Below are positions 16,187 through 26,145 of a stretch of DNA of 64,000 bases, piece by piece. The notes beneath the pieces were generated by a model that worked only from the letters and a program-made list of their open reading frames with translations, had not been told where the DNA came from and did not search any database. The stretch's first letter is position 1. Every line of letters begins with the position of its first letter. A program made the position numbers and the translations under genes. The stretch lies in contig NZ_JACJPP010000020.1 in the NCBI RefSeq assembly GCF_014696135.1, positions 62,001 to 126,000 of the forward strand, in the 5' to 3' direction. The DNA comes from Nodosilinea sp. FACHB-141. Lineage in GTDB: Bacteria; Cyanobacteriota; Cyanobacteriia; Phormidesmidales; Phormidesmidaceae.

Positions 16187-18142
16187 GTGAAGGGCGATCG
16201 CAGGCAAACTCAGCGGCGAATCTGGCGACGGTGGCGGCATTTGCCAGGGCTGGCCGCTCTTATGTTTGGGGCGGGGGCGATCGCCGGGCTTACCGCATCG
16301 CGCTGGTCGCCCACTCCAGCACCGGGGGCTGGGGGCGACATTACCCCTGCCCTGCGGCTGCAGGGCCTACCGCAGCCCATTGTGTTCAACGGTCGCCCGC
16401 GCATCGATCCGATGCCCCAATTCAAAGAGGTTTGGGAATGTCAGGTGGTAGTGGTGGGCGGTTCCCTCGGTGGAGTTGCCGCCGCTGGCCACGCCATGGC
16501 CAGCGGTGCCACTACCTGTCTGATCGAAGTTGCCCCCTGGTTAGGCGGGCAGATCAGCTCTCAGGGTGTCTCTGCCCTTGATGAGTCGCTGCGCATGCGC
16601 CAGGCCAACAATCTGTCGCCCAGCTGGCAGCGGTTCCGACAAATCATTAAGCAGCAAGTGGTCAACTTACCGGCCTGGAGCCCAGGCGGTAGCCCGCGAT
16701 CGGTGGCCGACATCAACAGCTGTTGGGTAGGCACCCTGTGCTTTCCGCCTCAGGCTGGGGCCAAGGCCGCCGAACAGTTCTTAGCCGACACTAACCCCGG
16801 CGCCCCAGCGAGCCGCTGGGCTGCGATGACAGCGTTCAAGGGGGCTGAGTTTGACGCCACGGGCCGCCGCATCACCGCAGTATACGGGGTACGGCGCATT
16901 CCTAAAGACCCTAGCTATCGGCCCATGGGGCGACTGTCGGCAGAGTTGGCCAACTGGTATAGCTGGTCGCCCACCGCCGAGTTTGACCGAGTGCCCGTCA
17001 AGCTACAGCCGCCTCCCGGCCAGTCAATGATTGTGATTGACGCCACCGACACTGGCGAACTGGTGGCTTGGGCTAAGGTGCCCTATCGCGTGGGGTCTGA
17101 ATCAAAGGCAACCACAGGGGAACCCAACGCCGCAGCCTTTGATAACCCCGATTGTACCCAAGCCTTTACCTACCCTTTTGCCCTCGGCATTCACAATGAT
17201 GGGGGAGACAGTCTGGCCGCTCTGGCACGGCTTCAGCCCACTTACGGCATCCATGAGCACCAAGCCTCGTTTAATTTGGAAGGATTTCCGTTTTTCACGG
17301 GCAAGAGCGTCTTTCATTACCGGCGCATCGTCAGCCAAAACCGGGGCAACCCCTACGTCGGCTCTCCCGTCGCTGGCGATATCTCCATGATCAACTGGAA
17401 CCAGGGCAATGACTGGAACTGGATGGATCCACCGCTACTGCTCAAAGCCGCTGAGCTGGAGGCCGCTGGCCAGCACCAGAACTGGATGGGAGGCCTATCA
17501 TCGTCAGCGCTGAAATTTGGCGAAGAGAACGCGCTGATGTTTGCTCGCTGGCTGCTTGAGACCCAGTCTGGCCCTAGCTATCCTCTGGCCTACCTCTACG
17601 GGGCCGATGGCCCTATGGGCACGCTGTCGGGCCTCAGCATGGTGCCCTACTTTCGAGAGGGGAGGCGGATTGTGGGCCGCGCCGCCTATGGCCAAGATGA
17701 GTTTATGATTCGCGAAAACGATCTGCGCTACGATTTCCCCGGTCAGCGCGACTTTAGCCCTACCACCGTCGGGCTAACTCACTATGCGATCGATATTCAC
17801 GGCTGCCGCTACCGCAACTGGCTGCCTTCAGGAGAAGCCGTTGCTGCTCCGGCCCAAGAACCCCGAGTCAAGCCTGTGCAGCTTCCGTTAGAAAGTCTAA
17901 TTCCCCAAGGGGTCGACAATTTGCTAATGGGCGGTAAAGCCCTGGCGGCTACCCATATCGCTAGCGCTTCAACCCGCATCCATTACGGCGAGTGGCAGGT
18001 GGGAGCCGCCGCCGGGGTCACCGCAGGCTGGTTGGTGTCGCCTGGCGCGCCCGTCAATGACCCAGCTGCCGTGATCCCCAGTGGTTCTATGGGATCGCTA
18101 CAGGAGGTGATGCGGTTGCAAGGGCTGAAGACCCATTGGTAA
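16187..18142 (+). CDS. Exported or membrane-anchored FAD-dependent oxidoreductase
   Basis: A 651-residue flavoprotein. After a basic, Arg-rich start (RRIWRRWRHL) comes a hydrophobic helix (LPGLAALMFGAGAIAGL, residues ~20-38) that could be a Tat-type signal or an anchor. The dinucleotide-binding fold starts at VVVVGGSLGGVAAAGHA (about 86-102) with the acidic LIEVAPWLGGQIS. The end (QGVDNLLMGGKALAATHIA, ~590) is the usual FAD-binding close of the FAD_oxidored family. The substrate is unknown. The start is a GTG; no better start is seen. Confidence 0.75.
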   Translation: MKGDRRQTQRRIWRRWRHLPGLAALMFGAGAIAGLTASRWSPTPAPGAGGDITPALRLQGLPQPIVFNGRPRIDPMPQFKEVWECQVVVVGGSLGGVAAAGHAMASGATTCLIEVAPWLGGQISSQGVSALDESLRMRQANNLSPSWQRFRQIIKQQVVNLPAWSPGGSPRSVADINSCWVGTLCFPPQAGAKAAEQFLADTNPGAPASRWAAMTAFKGAEFDATGRRITAVYGVRRIPKDPSYRPMGRLSAELANWYSWSPTAEFDRVPVKLQPPPGQSMIVIDATDTGELVAWAKVPYRVGSESKATTGEPNAAAFDNPDCTQAFTYPFALGIHNDGGDSLAALARLQPTYGIHEHQASFNLEGFPFFTGKSVFHYRRIVSQNRGNPYVGSPVAGDISMINWNQGNDWNWMDPPLLLKAAELEAAGQHQNWMGGLSSSALKFGEENALMFARWLLETQSGPSYPLAYLYGADGPMGTLSGLSMVPYFREGRRIVGRAAYGQDEFMIRENDLRYDFPGQRDFSPTTVGLTHYAIDIHGCRYRNWLPSGEAVAAPAQEPRVKPVQLPLESLIPQGVDNLLMGGKALAATHIASASTRIHYGEWQVGAAAGVTAGWLVSPGAPVNDPAAVIPSGSMGSLQEVMRLQGLKTHW

Positions 18143-18244
18143 ACGATGGACTCAGGTATACGTCACGGCCTGTACAGGCTATGCCGCTTGAGTTGAGCTG
18201 CGATTGCCCCATCAATCTCCTAAAGACTCAGAACTAGCGATGCT

Positions 18245-18721
18245 CTAGAAGCAGTCTGGCTCAGAAGTAGTTGGAGAAGCGTTAAACAAGGCAAACACCT
18301 GCCGACAGCAACGCCTTAGCCGTTCGCGACAGGTGGGATCGGGGGTAACCTCGCCCGAAAATGCCCAGTTGTCAATAGTAGATAGGCTCCAGCGCTTGCC
18401 GCGGTGGTCGAACCCGGCAAGGTCAAGACCAATCACCCGGCATTTTTCCTGGGGTAACAGGTTTTGGTTGCCATCGTCTTCAAAATCGCTGTGCAAGCGA
18501 ATCTGTACCAGCAAGCTGCGGCACTGAAACAACCGACTCACCCCAGGAAAATGAAACCCTACATCGATGGAGTCAGGATCAACTAGGTCACGGGTGTCAG
18601 GGTCATTGGCCCAGGGCTTAAGGTCGGCTCGCAGATCGGGAAACTCAGTCTTGAAGAGACCCACTACGGCGGCAATTTTGCTGGCAAACTCAATGCTGCT
18701 GGCCTGTTCTGCTGCGTTCAC
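18245..18721 (-). CDS. Conserved-looking hypothetical protein (158 residues)
   Basis: A soluble protein with no signal peptide or membrane helix. A mixed alpha/beta pattern is visible with several Asp-rich turns (WANDPDTRDLVDPDSIDVGF) and paired Cys near the C-terminus (CRERLRRCCRQ). I do not recognise the family. GTG is used as start. It stands alone between convergent and tandem genes. Confidence 0.5.
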   Translation of the reverse strand: MNAAEQASSIEFASKIAAVVGLFKTEFPDLRADLKPWANDPDTRDLVDPDSIDVGFHFPGVSRLFQCRSLLVQIRLHSDFEDDGNQNLLPQEKCRVIGLDLAGFDHRGKRWSLSTIDNWAFSGEVTPDPTCRERLRRCCRQVFALFNASPTTSEPDCF

Positions 18722-18832
18722 GCGACCTACAACGATAATAGGGGAGCTTTAAGCATAAACTAGCGCTCCCCTTTCAACAGTTAACTGGGTAACGGCTGAA
18801 CCAACTTTGGACAACTTCAACCCAGCTCGTAG

Positions 18833-19408
18833 TTACTGAGCTGAGCTAACAACCCCACTGCACATTTCGAGCATGCGGTGGTCGTTTTCGCTCAGGTCGC
18901 TAATGGCGTGGAAACCATCGAGACCAAAGGAAACTAGCTCACCGGAGGCCTCGCTAGACGCTACCGCAGAATCCTCAACCATGGCAAGGCTGTAGGGGTA
19001 GGTGTCGGCTTGGTCATAGCTGTTAATGACAGTCATGGCAATCTCGGTACCCTGTACCTGACCCTCGAAGCAGTCGAAGGACGAGCTGGGGTAGTACAGC
19101 GCGCCATAAACACGATCGCCCGTGCGCTCTAGCACCACGTAGCCTTGACCAATTTGATCAGGCTCGGGAACTTGGCCAAATAGATAGCGCTCGCCCACGG
19201 GCTCTGCAGCCGTCTGAGCGACTGCTAGCACCTCGGAGGAAGTCTGACTATCTACAGTTTGAGCTTGAGCGGCAGTACCTAATGCCGCAACAGTGGCTGC
19301 ACCTAACAACACATAGGATAAAGAGCGGCGATCGCAACTCCGGCCCTGGCCTGCAACTCGGTTTACCAGGGAAGAAAATAGGGTGGATTGAAACGTTTTG
19401 ATACCCAT
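18833..19408 (-). CDS. Secreted hypothetical protein
   Basis: A 191-residue protein with a long signal peptide: basic segment, hydrophobic SYVLLGAATVAALGTA and cleavage near AQAQ (about residues 30-51). The mature part (GQGYVVLERTGDRVYGALYYP) with two Cys looks like a small periplasmic or extracellular beta protein. Similar proteins occur in other cyanobacteria but no function is known. A purine-rich ribosome binding site (AAGGGGG) and a TATAAAGAT box lie upstream. Confidence 0.6.
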   Translation of the reverse strand: MGIKTFQSTLFSSLVNRVAGQGRSCDRRSLSYVLLGAATVAALGTAAQAQTVDSQTSSEVLAVAQTAAEPVGERYLFGQVPEPDQIGQGYVVLERTGDRVYGALYYPSSSFDCFEGQVQGTEIAMTVINSYDQADTYPYSLAMVEDSAVASSEASGELVSFGLDGFHAISDLSENDHRMLEMCSGVVSSAQ

Positions 19409-19850
19409 TCTATTGCCCCCTTTTGTTTAATCTTTATAAATAGCTAATTGATCATTGAGAAAACTCAGTTCTCGCTTTAGCTCAAAGCTTCAATGCGCCG
19501 CTCCATGCCCCTTTCGGGTTCTGTGACTTGAACTCAATGTAGTAGACCTCAGCAACCAGATTTTCACCCTAACGGCGAACCGTAACAACTCTTGTTAGTG
19601 GTGGTCATTTGTTTGCAATTGGTCCAATTTAGCCGTGAATTTTGCCATTCGCCGAGGGGCGATCGCGCTACACACAACTTGTCTTGCCACTGGGTATAGT
19701 TTCGGGCCAATACCTCAATTAAACATCTGCCGATGGGCCAGCTTGGCAACTGGTCAGAATTGGTAGAGGTCCCCAGTTGAGCTGTAGAGACTTGAGAGTC
19801 AGGGTAAAATCGTAGTTAGAAACCGGTTTTCAGACTTGTAGGAGACAGCA
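19409..19850. other. Intergenic region, no gene seen
   Basis: A 442-nt divergent spacer between the secreted protein and sasA. It should hold both promoters; a TATAAA-type box lies close to the minus-strand gene. The only ORF (19564-19749, minus) has no ribosome binding site or protein-like features. Confidence 0.5.
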
Positions 19851-21029
19851 ATGGAGGGTTCCTCCACTTCCTTTGATGACATTCGAGTGCCCCTCAAACT
19901 GCTGTTATTTATTGACAAGCGGCCCAGCTTGGCCCGGCAAATGCGCCAAATTAAGCAGTATCTGAAAACCCTAGAGACCCATTTTGAGTTCAACCTCGAT
20001 GTGGTTGACATTGGTGAACAGCCCTACCTCGCCGAGCACTACAAGCTGGTAGCCAGCCCCGCGCTGATTAAAATTTCCCCAGCACCCCAGCAGATGCTGG
20101 CTGGTAGCGACATTATCAATCAGCTAGAGCGCTGGTGGCCTAAGTGGCAGCAAGAGCATCTCGATACCCTCAATTCGCTGGGGGTGGAGGCCGAATCAGC
20201 CCTATCAGCCGACCCCCTGGCACAGCAAGCCGACCTCTTGACCACCTCCGCCGAACTCATAAAACTCTCCGATGAGATCTTTCGGCTCAACCAGACCCGT
20301 GAAGAACTCGAGGCCCAGCTGCGCTTTAAAGATCGCATCATTGCCATGATGGCCCACGACCTTCGCAACCCCCTCACTGCTGCATCCATTGCGGTTGAAA
20401 CCCTGGAGTTGGGCTATGCCCCTAATCAAACCCGCAACATCACTCTGAGCCCTGAGCTCACGGGCCAGCTGCTAAAACACGCCAAAACTCAAATTCGAGC
20501 CATCAATCGGATGATTACCGACATTCTTAAGGCGGCTCGGGGGGCCTCTATGGAACTCCAAATTGTGCCCCAGGAGCTCAACCTGCCTGCACTGTGTATG
20601 GAGGTGGTCGATGCTTTTCAAAACCGGCTTCAGGAAAAACAGCAAAGTTTAACCACCGAAATTCCCCAAGATCTGCCCACGGTCTATGCCGACGGTACTC
20701 AAGTCAAGCGTGTAATCACCAACCTGCTCGACAACGCCATCAAATACACGCCTCAGGGGGGACAGGTCTCGATTATTGCGCTACATCGCACCACCCAAAA
20801 GGTACAGGTGGCTGTGGTAGATACCGGTCCTGGAATTCCGCCCGAAAACCGCGACAAAATTTTTGAGGAAAGCTATCGTCTCCAGCGGGACGTTACTCAG
20901 GATGGCTACGGGCTGGGGCTGGCTCTCTGCCAGCGAATTGTGCGCGCTCACTACGGTCAAATCTGGGTTGACTCGGCCTCTGGGGCGGGCAGCTCTTTTT
21001 TCTTTACTCTACCGGTCTATCGGGCCTAG
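19851..21029 (+). CDS. sasA: Circadian-output histidine kinase SasA
   Basis: A 392-residue kinase. Residues ~13-105 form a KaiB-like thioredoxin-fold domain (LLLFIDKRPSLARQMRQIKQ). A dimerisation helix leads to the H-box with phosphoacceptor His169 (AHDLRNPLTAA). The ATPase domain carries the N-box NLLDNAIKYTP, DTGPGIPPENRDKIFE and YGLGLALC. In the Synechococcus clock, SasA binds KaiC through the KaiB-like domain and phosphorylates RpaA, so this gene links the clock to transcription. kai genes are not in the window. GGAGACAGCA before the ATG supports the start. Confidence 0.95.
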   Translation: MEGSSTSFDDIRVPLKLLLFIDKRPSLARQMRQIKQYLKTLETHFEFNLDVVDIGEQPYLAEHYKLVASPALIKISPAPQQMLAGSDIINQLERWWPKWQQEHLDTLNSLGVEAESALSADPLAQQADLLTTSAELIKLSDEIFRLNQTREELEAQLRFKDRIIAMMAHDLRNPLTAASIAVETLELGYAPNQTRNITLSPELTGQLLKHAKTQIRAINRMITDILKAARGASMELQIVPQELNLPALCMEVVDAFQNRLQEKQQSLTTEIPQDLPTVYADGTQVKRVITNLLDNAIKYTPQGGQVSIIALHRTTQKVQVAVVDTGPGIPPENRDKIFEESYRLQRDVTQDGYGLGLALCQRIVRAHYGQIWVDSASGAGSSFFFTLPVYRA

Positions 21030-21102
21030 ATTGATTGACCGATCGCCTGCCGCTGACTTCCTACGCGCCCTAAACACGGAGGCCTATGGCAAGATAGGGG
21101 CC

Positions 21103-22020
21103 ATGGTGAAGCGGTTTTTGCACTATCTAAGCCCTGCCCTTTGGATCAGGACCCTATCTCTCTACGGCAGCGGGGAACTCTGGCGTGAGGTAGGGCAACA
21201 GGCCGCCCGATCGCGCTGGGCAGAGGTCACCGCTGCGATCGCATTTCTCTGGCTGCTGGGCCTACTGGGGCTCAGTTTTGTGCTGCTCCACAGCAAGCAA
21301 GGTGCAATAATTTTCCCTGGGGCGCTGGCGCTGGGCCACGGTCTCCAAACCATGTTGGGGATGGCTGCTACCCCACACACTAATGCTCCTAGGCTCTGGG
21401 TTTTAGGTTTGGTTGGTTTAGGGGCTTGGCTTTGCCTAGTTACCGGCACTCAAAAGCTGATGCGGCTGGTGGCAGTGGCCGCGGGCAGTAGTCCTACTCC
21501 CCTGGCTTGCTGGCGCGATCGACTGCTGCCCTGGGGGATCACTCTACTAGGTCTAGGAGTGGCGGGGCTGGTGTTTAGCTTAGTAGGCAGTACGACCGAC
21601 GCGGCGGCGATCGCTGGCCGATGGAATGCCTTGGTTTGGCTAGGGCGTTGGCTGTTAGCTGTTGGGATCGGAGCCGCCGGTCTGGCGTTGGTATATAGAC
21701 TTGTCCCGCAGCGCAGGCTACCTGGTCTAGGGCTGTGGCCTGGTGTCAGGGTCGTCTTAGTCTTGAGTCTAGGGATTTTGGGGCTGCGGCACTGGGGACT
21801 CAGCTGGCTGACCCAACAGGCGATCGCCTACGACCTCCTATTAGTCCTTGGTTTCAACCTGGGGACGCTGTATGGGCTGATTCTGCTGGTGCCGGTAGGA
21901 GCTCAGGTCAACCTCAGCGTTCTGCGCCATCGGGGATTCGTTCACCACCCCCAGAAGCGGCCTATACCTATACCGCCGCCACCATCTTTCGATTCCTTTA
22001 AAATTAAACGTCGGAATTGA
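21103..22020 (+). CDS. YihY/BrkB-like integral membrane protein
   Basis: A ~305-residue protein with about six hydrophobic segments. The C-terminal part (LALVYRLVPQRRLPGLGLWPG then a further helix and YGLILLVPVGAQVNL) resembles the YihY/virulence factor BrkB family, whose precise role is unknown despite an old RNase BN label. The start is placed at ATG 21103; the frame is open further upstream into sasA but that part only shadows the kinase. It follows sasA by 73 nt and may be cotranscribed with it. Confidence 0.6.
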   Translation: MVKRFLHYLSPALWIRTLSLYGSGELWREVGQQAARSRWAEVTAAIAFLWLLGLLGLSFVLLHSKQGAIIFPGALALGHGLQTMLGMAATPHTNAPRLWVLGLVGLGAWLCLVTGTQKLMRLVAVAAGSSPTPLACWRDRLLPWGITLLGLGVAGLVFSLVGSTTDAAAIAGRWNALVWLGRWLLAVGIGAAGLALVYRLVPQRRLPGLGLWPGVRVVLVLSLGILGLRHWGLSWLTQQAIAYDLLLVLGFNLGTLYGLILLVPVGAQVNLSVLRHRGFVHHPQKRPIPIPPPPSFDSFKIKRRN

Positions 22021-22185
22021 GCTATACCAATTCCGATGAGGATGTGCCAGTTCGTTGGGAGATCTGGACATAGTTTTTCGCGTTCCAAGCCTCCCATTGC
22101 CTCATGTCTTAATGCTTTGGCTGCCAGGGCAAAGCTTCTCAGGTCTACCAAAGGGCTATGCGATCACTACAATGCGCTCCAACCC

Positions 22186-22374
22186 CTAACGAATTCGTTG
22201 AAGGCTGCTGACAATGCCTAGACCGAAGCACAGCAGAATTAATAGCCAGATCACCAGACCCGGCAAAAAGGCCAGCAGCGACAGGCCCCGTAAAACCCAT
22301 ACAATGGCGGTTACGCCTAGGGCTGCTAAAAAGAGTTTGGTTAGGGGTTGTAGCGGGTAGCGACGACGGCCCAT
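22186..22374 (-). CDS. Small two-helix membrane protein (62 residues)
   Basis: The product starts with a basic MGRRRYPLQPL and has two hydrophobic helices (about residues 12-28 and 32-56). It looks like a typical cyanobacterial small membrane protein; the family is not recognised. It is convergent with the YihY-like gene. Confidence 0.5.
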   Translation of the reverse strand: MGRRRYPLQPLTKLFLAALGVTAIVWVLRGLSLLAFLPGLVIWLLILLCFGLGIVSSLQRIR

Positions 22375-22672
22375 GGCGGCAATGTCTCCGTTTGTAAAGC
22401 TATGACTAGGCTACGGGGGAATACTGAGGGGCATTGGTAAAAGCCCCGTAATGATACTACCGTCCCCCCTACGCTACAAAACTGTCTGACCTTTAATAGA
22501 AAAGCAAGCGACACAGCGCTAGCATGGGCCAGATGCCGCAGCCCTTACCAGGGTAGCGGGCAGGACCGGGGTTTGCGATCGCTCCGGAGTCAGACAGCCA
22601 CCGACAGCCTAAGCAGGCGCTTACAGGCTGTTGACATCAACACCAGATCGCATCGTTAGGAGGAATAGAGCA

Positions 22673-23260
22673 ATGGTTACTAGCAAAGCTCAGGGTATCC
22701 ACGAGGTCAGGCAGGACGGGTTTCTAGCCCAGTTTTCTCCCAGCGACCAGGTGGCGCTACTCCGAGGAGATGTATTGCTCCAGTCGCCAATCGGCAACAC
22801 CAGCGGCGCTGTCACCGCTCACATGTACGTACCCCTGGCGCGCCCTCAAATTTGGCCTCAGGTAACCAACTACAGCTGCTGGACTCAATATTTTCCTAAC
22901 ATTGTGCACAGCGAAGTTCTAGAGACCGTGAAAACTGCGACTCAACGCTACCGCCGCCTCTACCAGGTGGGGCGCAAGGGGTTTATGCTGCTGACGGCCC
23001 AAGTCGAAATTTACCTCAAGGTGGTCGAAACCGCCTGCGAAGCTATTCAGTTTCGCCTAGAGCAAGGCACCTTTTCCCATTTCGCGGCGGATCTGCACCT
23101 GCAAGATTTCAACCAAGGCACTCTGCTGACCTACTCGGTGCAAGCCGCGCCGACGATTCCGGTACCAACATTCTTAATTGAACAAGCCATTAAGACCGAC
23201 CTACCAGGGAACATGCGGCAGATGAGACGGGTACTGTGCGCCCGCTATGGTGTGGCGTGA
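22673..23260 (+). CDS. SRPBCC (START-like) family protein
   Basis: A ~195-residue protein whose residues ~40-190 show the SRPBCC/polyketide-cyclase pattern: VTAHMYVPLARPQIWPQVTNY followed by alternating strands and a final amphipathic helix (FLIEQAIKTDLPGNMRQMRR). Such folds bind a hydrophobic ligand. The start is ATG 22673 because AGGAGG lies 8 nt upstream; the TTG at 22631 has no such site. The ligand is unknown. Confidence 0.75.
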   Translation: MVTSKAQGIHEVRQDGFLAQFSPSDQVALLRGDVLLQSPIGNTSGAVTAHMYVPLARPQIWPQVTNYSCWTQYFPNIVHSEVLETVKTATQRYRRLYQVGRKGFMLLTAQVEIYLKVVETACEAIQFRLEQGTFSHFAADLHLQDFNQGTLLTYSVQAAPTIPVPTFLIEQAIKTDLPGNMRQMRRVLCARYGVA

Positions 23261-23434
23261 GCAGCGGCGGCGCAGAGCTAGAGGGGAAGTTTGCGATCGC
23301 AGCAAACCTATCCTAAAAACCACCTCCTAAGACCTGTGGAATGGACATGACCGCTTACCTTTTGAGAGGTCGCGTCGGGATTATTGCTCCTTAGCAAAAT
23401 CCTGCGTCTGCCCAATGGGTTAAAGCTTGGTCTG

Positions 23435-23626
23435 TTAGCGGTAGCGCTCCACAAAGGATCGCCCGGCCGACATGGCTGCACTGCTGGTGGTGTAAAAAGT
23501 GCCGTCACTGAGCACATCCAGGTCAGGCTTCACAATCCAGCACTGGTAGCCTCGGTCTTTGTTGTGGCTGACGCCAATAATCCAGCCGGTCATGGCTGAA
23601 ACTTGCACGACCGAATCCGCGTCCAT
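23435..23626 (-). CDS. Small hypothetical protein (63 residues)
   Basis: The start codon is preceded by GGGAGGA at ideal spacing. The product (VVQVSAMTGWIIGVSHNKDRG...) has a strand-turn pattern like a small beta-barrel followed by a short helix (AAMSAGRSFVERYR). It has no signal peptide. Family not recognised, but composition and ribosome binding site support a real gene. Confidence 0.6.
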   Translation of the reverse strand: MDADSVVQVSAMTGWIIGVSHNKDRGYQCWIVKPDLDVLSDGTFYTTSSAAMSAGRSFVERYR

Positions 23627-23791
23627 CGCAGTATCCTCCCGTGGGCCTAGGACCTATCCCAACGTGAGGGCGAGGGCCAGAGCTGTGCGGTGCTATGGTA
23701 AATCAGATTGTGACCTGGGTTAGCAAAACCCCTGACTTTCTTCTCAATTTCTCAGGTCGATGCTGTACTTTTGCGCCCCTGCCTAGCTGCT

Positions 23792-24457
23792 ATGAGCAAT
23801 CAAACCCTACCCCTCGATGATCGCCTCTACCGCTACTTGATCGATCACTCGGTACATGAACCCGAAGTGCTCGTCGCTCTGCGCCATGAGACCGCTCAGC
23901 ATCCTATGGCCCAGATGCAGATTGCTCCCGAGCAGGGGCAGTTTATGGCGCTGCTGGTGCAGCTCTTGGGAGTGACCAAGGCGCTAGAAGTCGGCGTTTT
24001 TACGGGCTATAGCGCCCTGCGAGTGGCGCTGGCGATGCCCCCGGAAGGCAAGCTGGTGGCCTGTGATGTAAGTGAGGAGTACACCGCGATCGCCCGCCGC
24101 TACTGGGAAAAAGCTGGGGTCGCCCACAAAATTGACCTGCGCATCGCCCCTGCCACCGAAACTTTGGATCAGCTCATTCAGGCGGGTGAAATCAACAGCT
24201 TTGACTTTGCCTTTATTGATGCCGACAAAAACGGCTACCCCACCTACTACGAGCAGGCGCTCCAGCTGGTGCGCCCCGGCGGCCTCATTGCACTGGACAA
24301 TGTGCTGTGGTCGGGCCAGGTAGCCGACCCCGCTGTGCAGGACAGCCGCACTAATACCCTGCGCCGCCTCAATGAGGCGATCCACAACGACGATCGCGTC
24401 GTCGCCAGCTTAGTTCCCATCGCCGATGGTCTGACCCTGGTGATGAAAAAGCGGTAG
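23792..24457 (+). CDS. Class I SAM-dependent O-methyltransferase
   Basis: A 221-residue methyltransferase of the caffeoyl-CoA/catechol O-methyltransferase-like family. Motif I is VTKALEVGVFTGYSALRVA (about 60-78), the metal-site acidic segment is FAFIDADKNGYPTYYEQ (about 140-156), followed by PGGLIALDNVLWSG. These enzymes use a divalent metal and methylate catechol-like hydroxyls. ATG 23792 is chosen over an upstream TTG because family proteins start near this point. It stands alone. Confidence 0.85.
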   Translation: MSNQTLPLDDRLYRYLIDHSVHEPEVLVALRHETAQHPMAQMQIAPEQGQFMALLVQLLGVTKALEVGVFTGYSALRVALAMPPEGKLVACDVSEEYTAIARRYWEKAGVAHKIDLRIAPATETLDQLIQAGEINSFDFAFIDADKNGYPTYYEQALQLVRPGGLIALDNVLWSGQVADPAVQDSRTNTLRRLNEAIHNDDRVVASLVPIADGLTLVMKKR

Positions 24458-24571
24458 GGCTCAATCCCGCAGGACTCGCTTGGGAAGCGTAGCTAACGTA
24501 TTAAGCCAGGAGTAGCTGAGCTTAGGGAGACTGTGATACCTGTAACAGAATAATTTCTCAAAGTTGCCGGA

Positions 24572-25987
24572 TTATTTGCCAATGCAGAACCGGCTGAAAA
24601 TTTCATCGAGCATAGATTCGGTGATTTCATCGCCGGTAATGCTACCCAGGGCCGCGATCGCAATCCTCAAATCGATCGTCCAAAAATCTAGTGGTAGCTG
24701 ATTCTCAATGGTTTGCTGCACCTGGTGGAGCGCATTGCGGGCTGCAGTCAGAGCCGCTCCCTGGCGCTGGTTAATGGTGAACTCTAGATTGGCCGTGGTG
24801 AGCTGGTCGGCGTGGATCGCGTTGAGAATTGCGCGCTCAAGGGCATCAATCCCCTGCTGCTGGGCCGCGGCGGTGTGAACCACAGGCAAGTCCTTTGGGA
24901 AAACAAGATCCTTTACAACGTCGGCAGTGACCAGATCTACTTTGTTAACAACCAAAATTAGAGAAGTTTTCTGTACCGACTCGTAGAGCTGTTGGTCGGC
25001 GCCCGTCCACCCGGCGGTGGCGTCGATGGTGAGCAGCACCAGATCTGCGCCCTGGGCCACCTGGCGCGATCGCGCAATGCCCATTTGCTCCACTGGGTCG
25101 CTGGCCTCGCGAATGCCTGCTGTATCGAGCACCTGAATAGGGATGCCGCCCACCACCAGCTGCGACTCCACCACATCGCGGGTGGTGCCGGGCAAGTCGG
25201 TGACAATGGCACGATCGCAGCGGCTCCAGGCGTTGAGCAGGCTTGACTTGCCCACGTTGGGACGACCTACAATCGCTACCTTGAGCCCGGTGCGCAGTAG
25301 TTCCCCCGATTCTGTCGTGGCCAGTATGCGATCGATCTCTGCCAGCACAGTGGCTACTTGCGATCGCACCGTCTTCTCATCCAGCGGCGGCAGGTCGTCT
25401 TCAAAGTCGATGCGGGCCTCTACCTCGGCTAGCACGTCGAGGCAGGTCGAGCGCAGCTGGCGGATGGGCTGGGTGAGTTTGCCCTGCACTCCAGCCAGGG
25501 CTGTTTTCGCCGCCAGATTTGACTGCGCCGCCACCAGATCGGCCACCCCTTCTGCCTGAGTGAGGTCGAGCCGCCCGTTCAGAAACGCCCGCAGGGTAAA
25601 TTCGCCCGGTTCTGCCAGCCTGGCCCCTTGGCTCAGACAGAGTTGGAGCACCTGCTGCACCGCCATCAACCCGCCGTGGCAGTGAAACTCCACCACATCC
25701 TCACGGGTGTAAGAACGAGGGGCCAGCATAAGCAGCAGCAGCGCTTCATCCACTGGCTGCTGAGTGATGGGGTCGCGCACTTGGCCATAGAGAATGCGGT
25801 GGCTTTCCCAGGGTTGTTTGCCGGGGGCATGGAATAGTTTGCGGGCGATCGCCACGGCCTCGGCTCCAGACAGCCTTACAATGCCGACACTGCCCTGCTG
25901 GGGGGCAATGGCGGTAGCGATCGCCGCGATTGTCTCGCTTTGAATTGTCGAGGGTAACGCCCTTTGCTGAGCGGCAGCGCCATTCAT
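24572..25987 (-). CDS. mnmE: tRNA uridine-5-carboxymethylaminomethyl modification GTPase MnmE
   Basis: A 471-residue protein with all MnmE parts: an N-terminal folate-binding domain ([21 protein letters not shown]), a helical domain, and an inserted GTPase with the P-loop [12 protein letters not shown] (around residue 230), GTTRD, DTAGIR and NKVD. It ends with the family signature FCIGK, whose Cys is conserved. With MnmG it modifies the wobble uridine of several tRNAs. The gene is transcribed alone, divergent from the DUF2062 gene. Confidence 0.96.
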   Translation of the reverse strand: MNGAAAQQRALPSTIQSETIAAIATAIAPQQGSVGIVRLSGAEAVAIARKLFHAPGKQPWESHRILYGQVRDPITQQPVDEALLLLMLAPRSYTREDVVEFHCHGGLMAVQQVLQLCLSQGARLAEPGEFTLRAFLNGRLDLTQAEGVADLVAAQSNLAAKTALAGVQGKLTQPIRQLRSTCLDVLAEVEARIDFEDDLPPLDEKTVRSQVATVLAEIDRILATTESGELLRTGLKVAIVGRPNVGKSSLLNAWSRCDRAIVTDLPGTTRDVVESQLVVGGIPIQVLDTAGIREASDPVEQMGIARSRQVAQGADLVLLTIDATAGWTGADQQLYESVQKTSLILVVNKVDLVTADVVKDLVFPKDLPVVHTAAAQQQGIDALERAILNAIHADQLTTANLEFTINQRQGAALTAARNALHQVQQTIENQLPLDFWTIDLRIAIAALGSITGDEITESMLDEIFSRFCIGK

Positions 25988-26145
25988 AGCATCTATCCTG
26001 CAGGGTGAAGTGATGTTGAAGCCTGGGGCGAGTCTGATAAAGCGCCGATCTACTGGGTAGAATAGAAAAGAATCTTTACGTGCCTCTAAGATTCTACTGC
26101 TGAGTCTTTCTGCTTACTAAGGGGTAGCCTACCAAGCCTTGAGGA

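Noticed and set aside
22381..22660. GC-rich hairpins (GGGGC/GCCCC near 22415-22446) upstream of the SRPBCC gene as a riboswitch
   Set aside because: No known aptamer core and only one short strong stem; could be ordinary GC-rich spacer.
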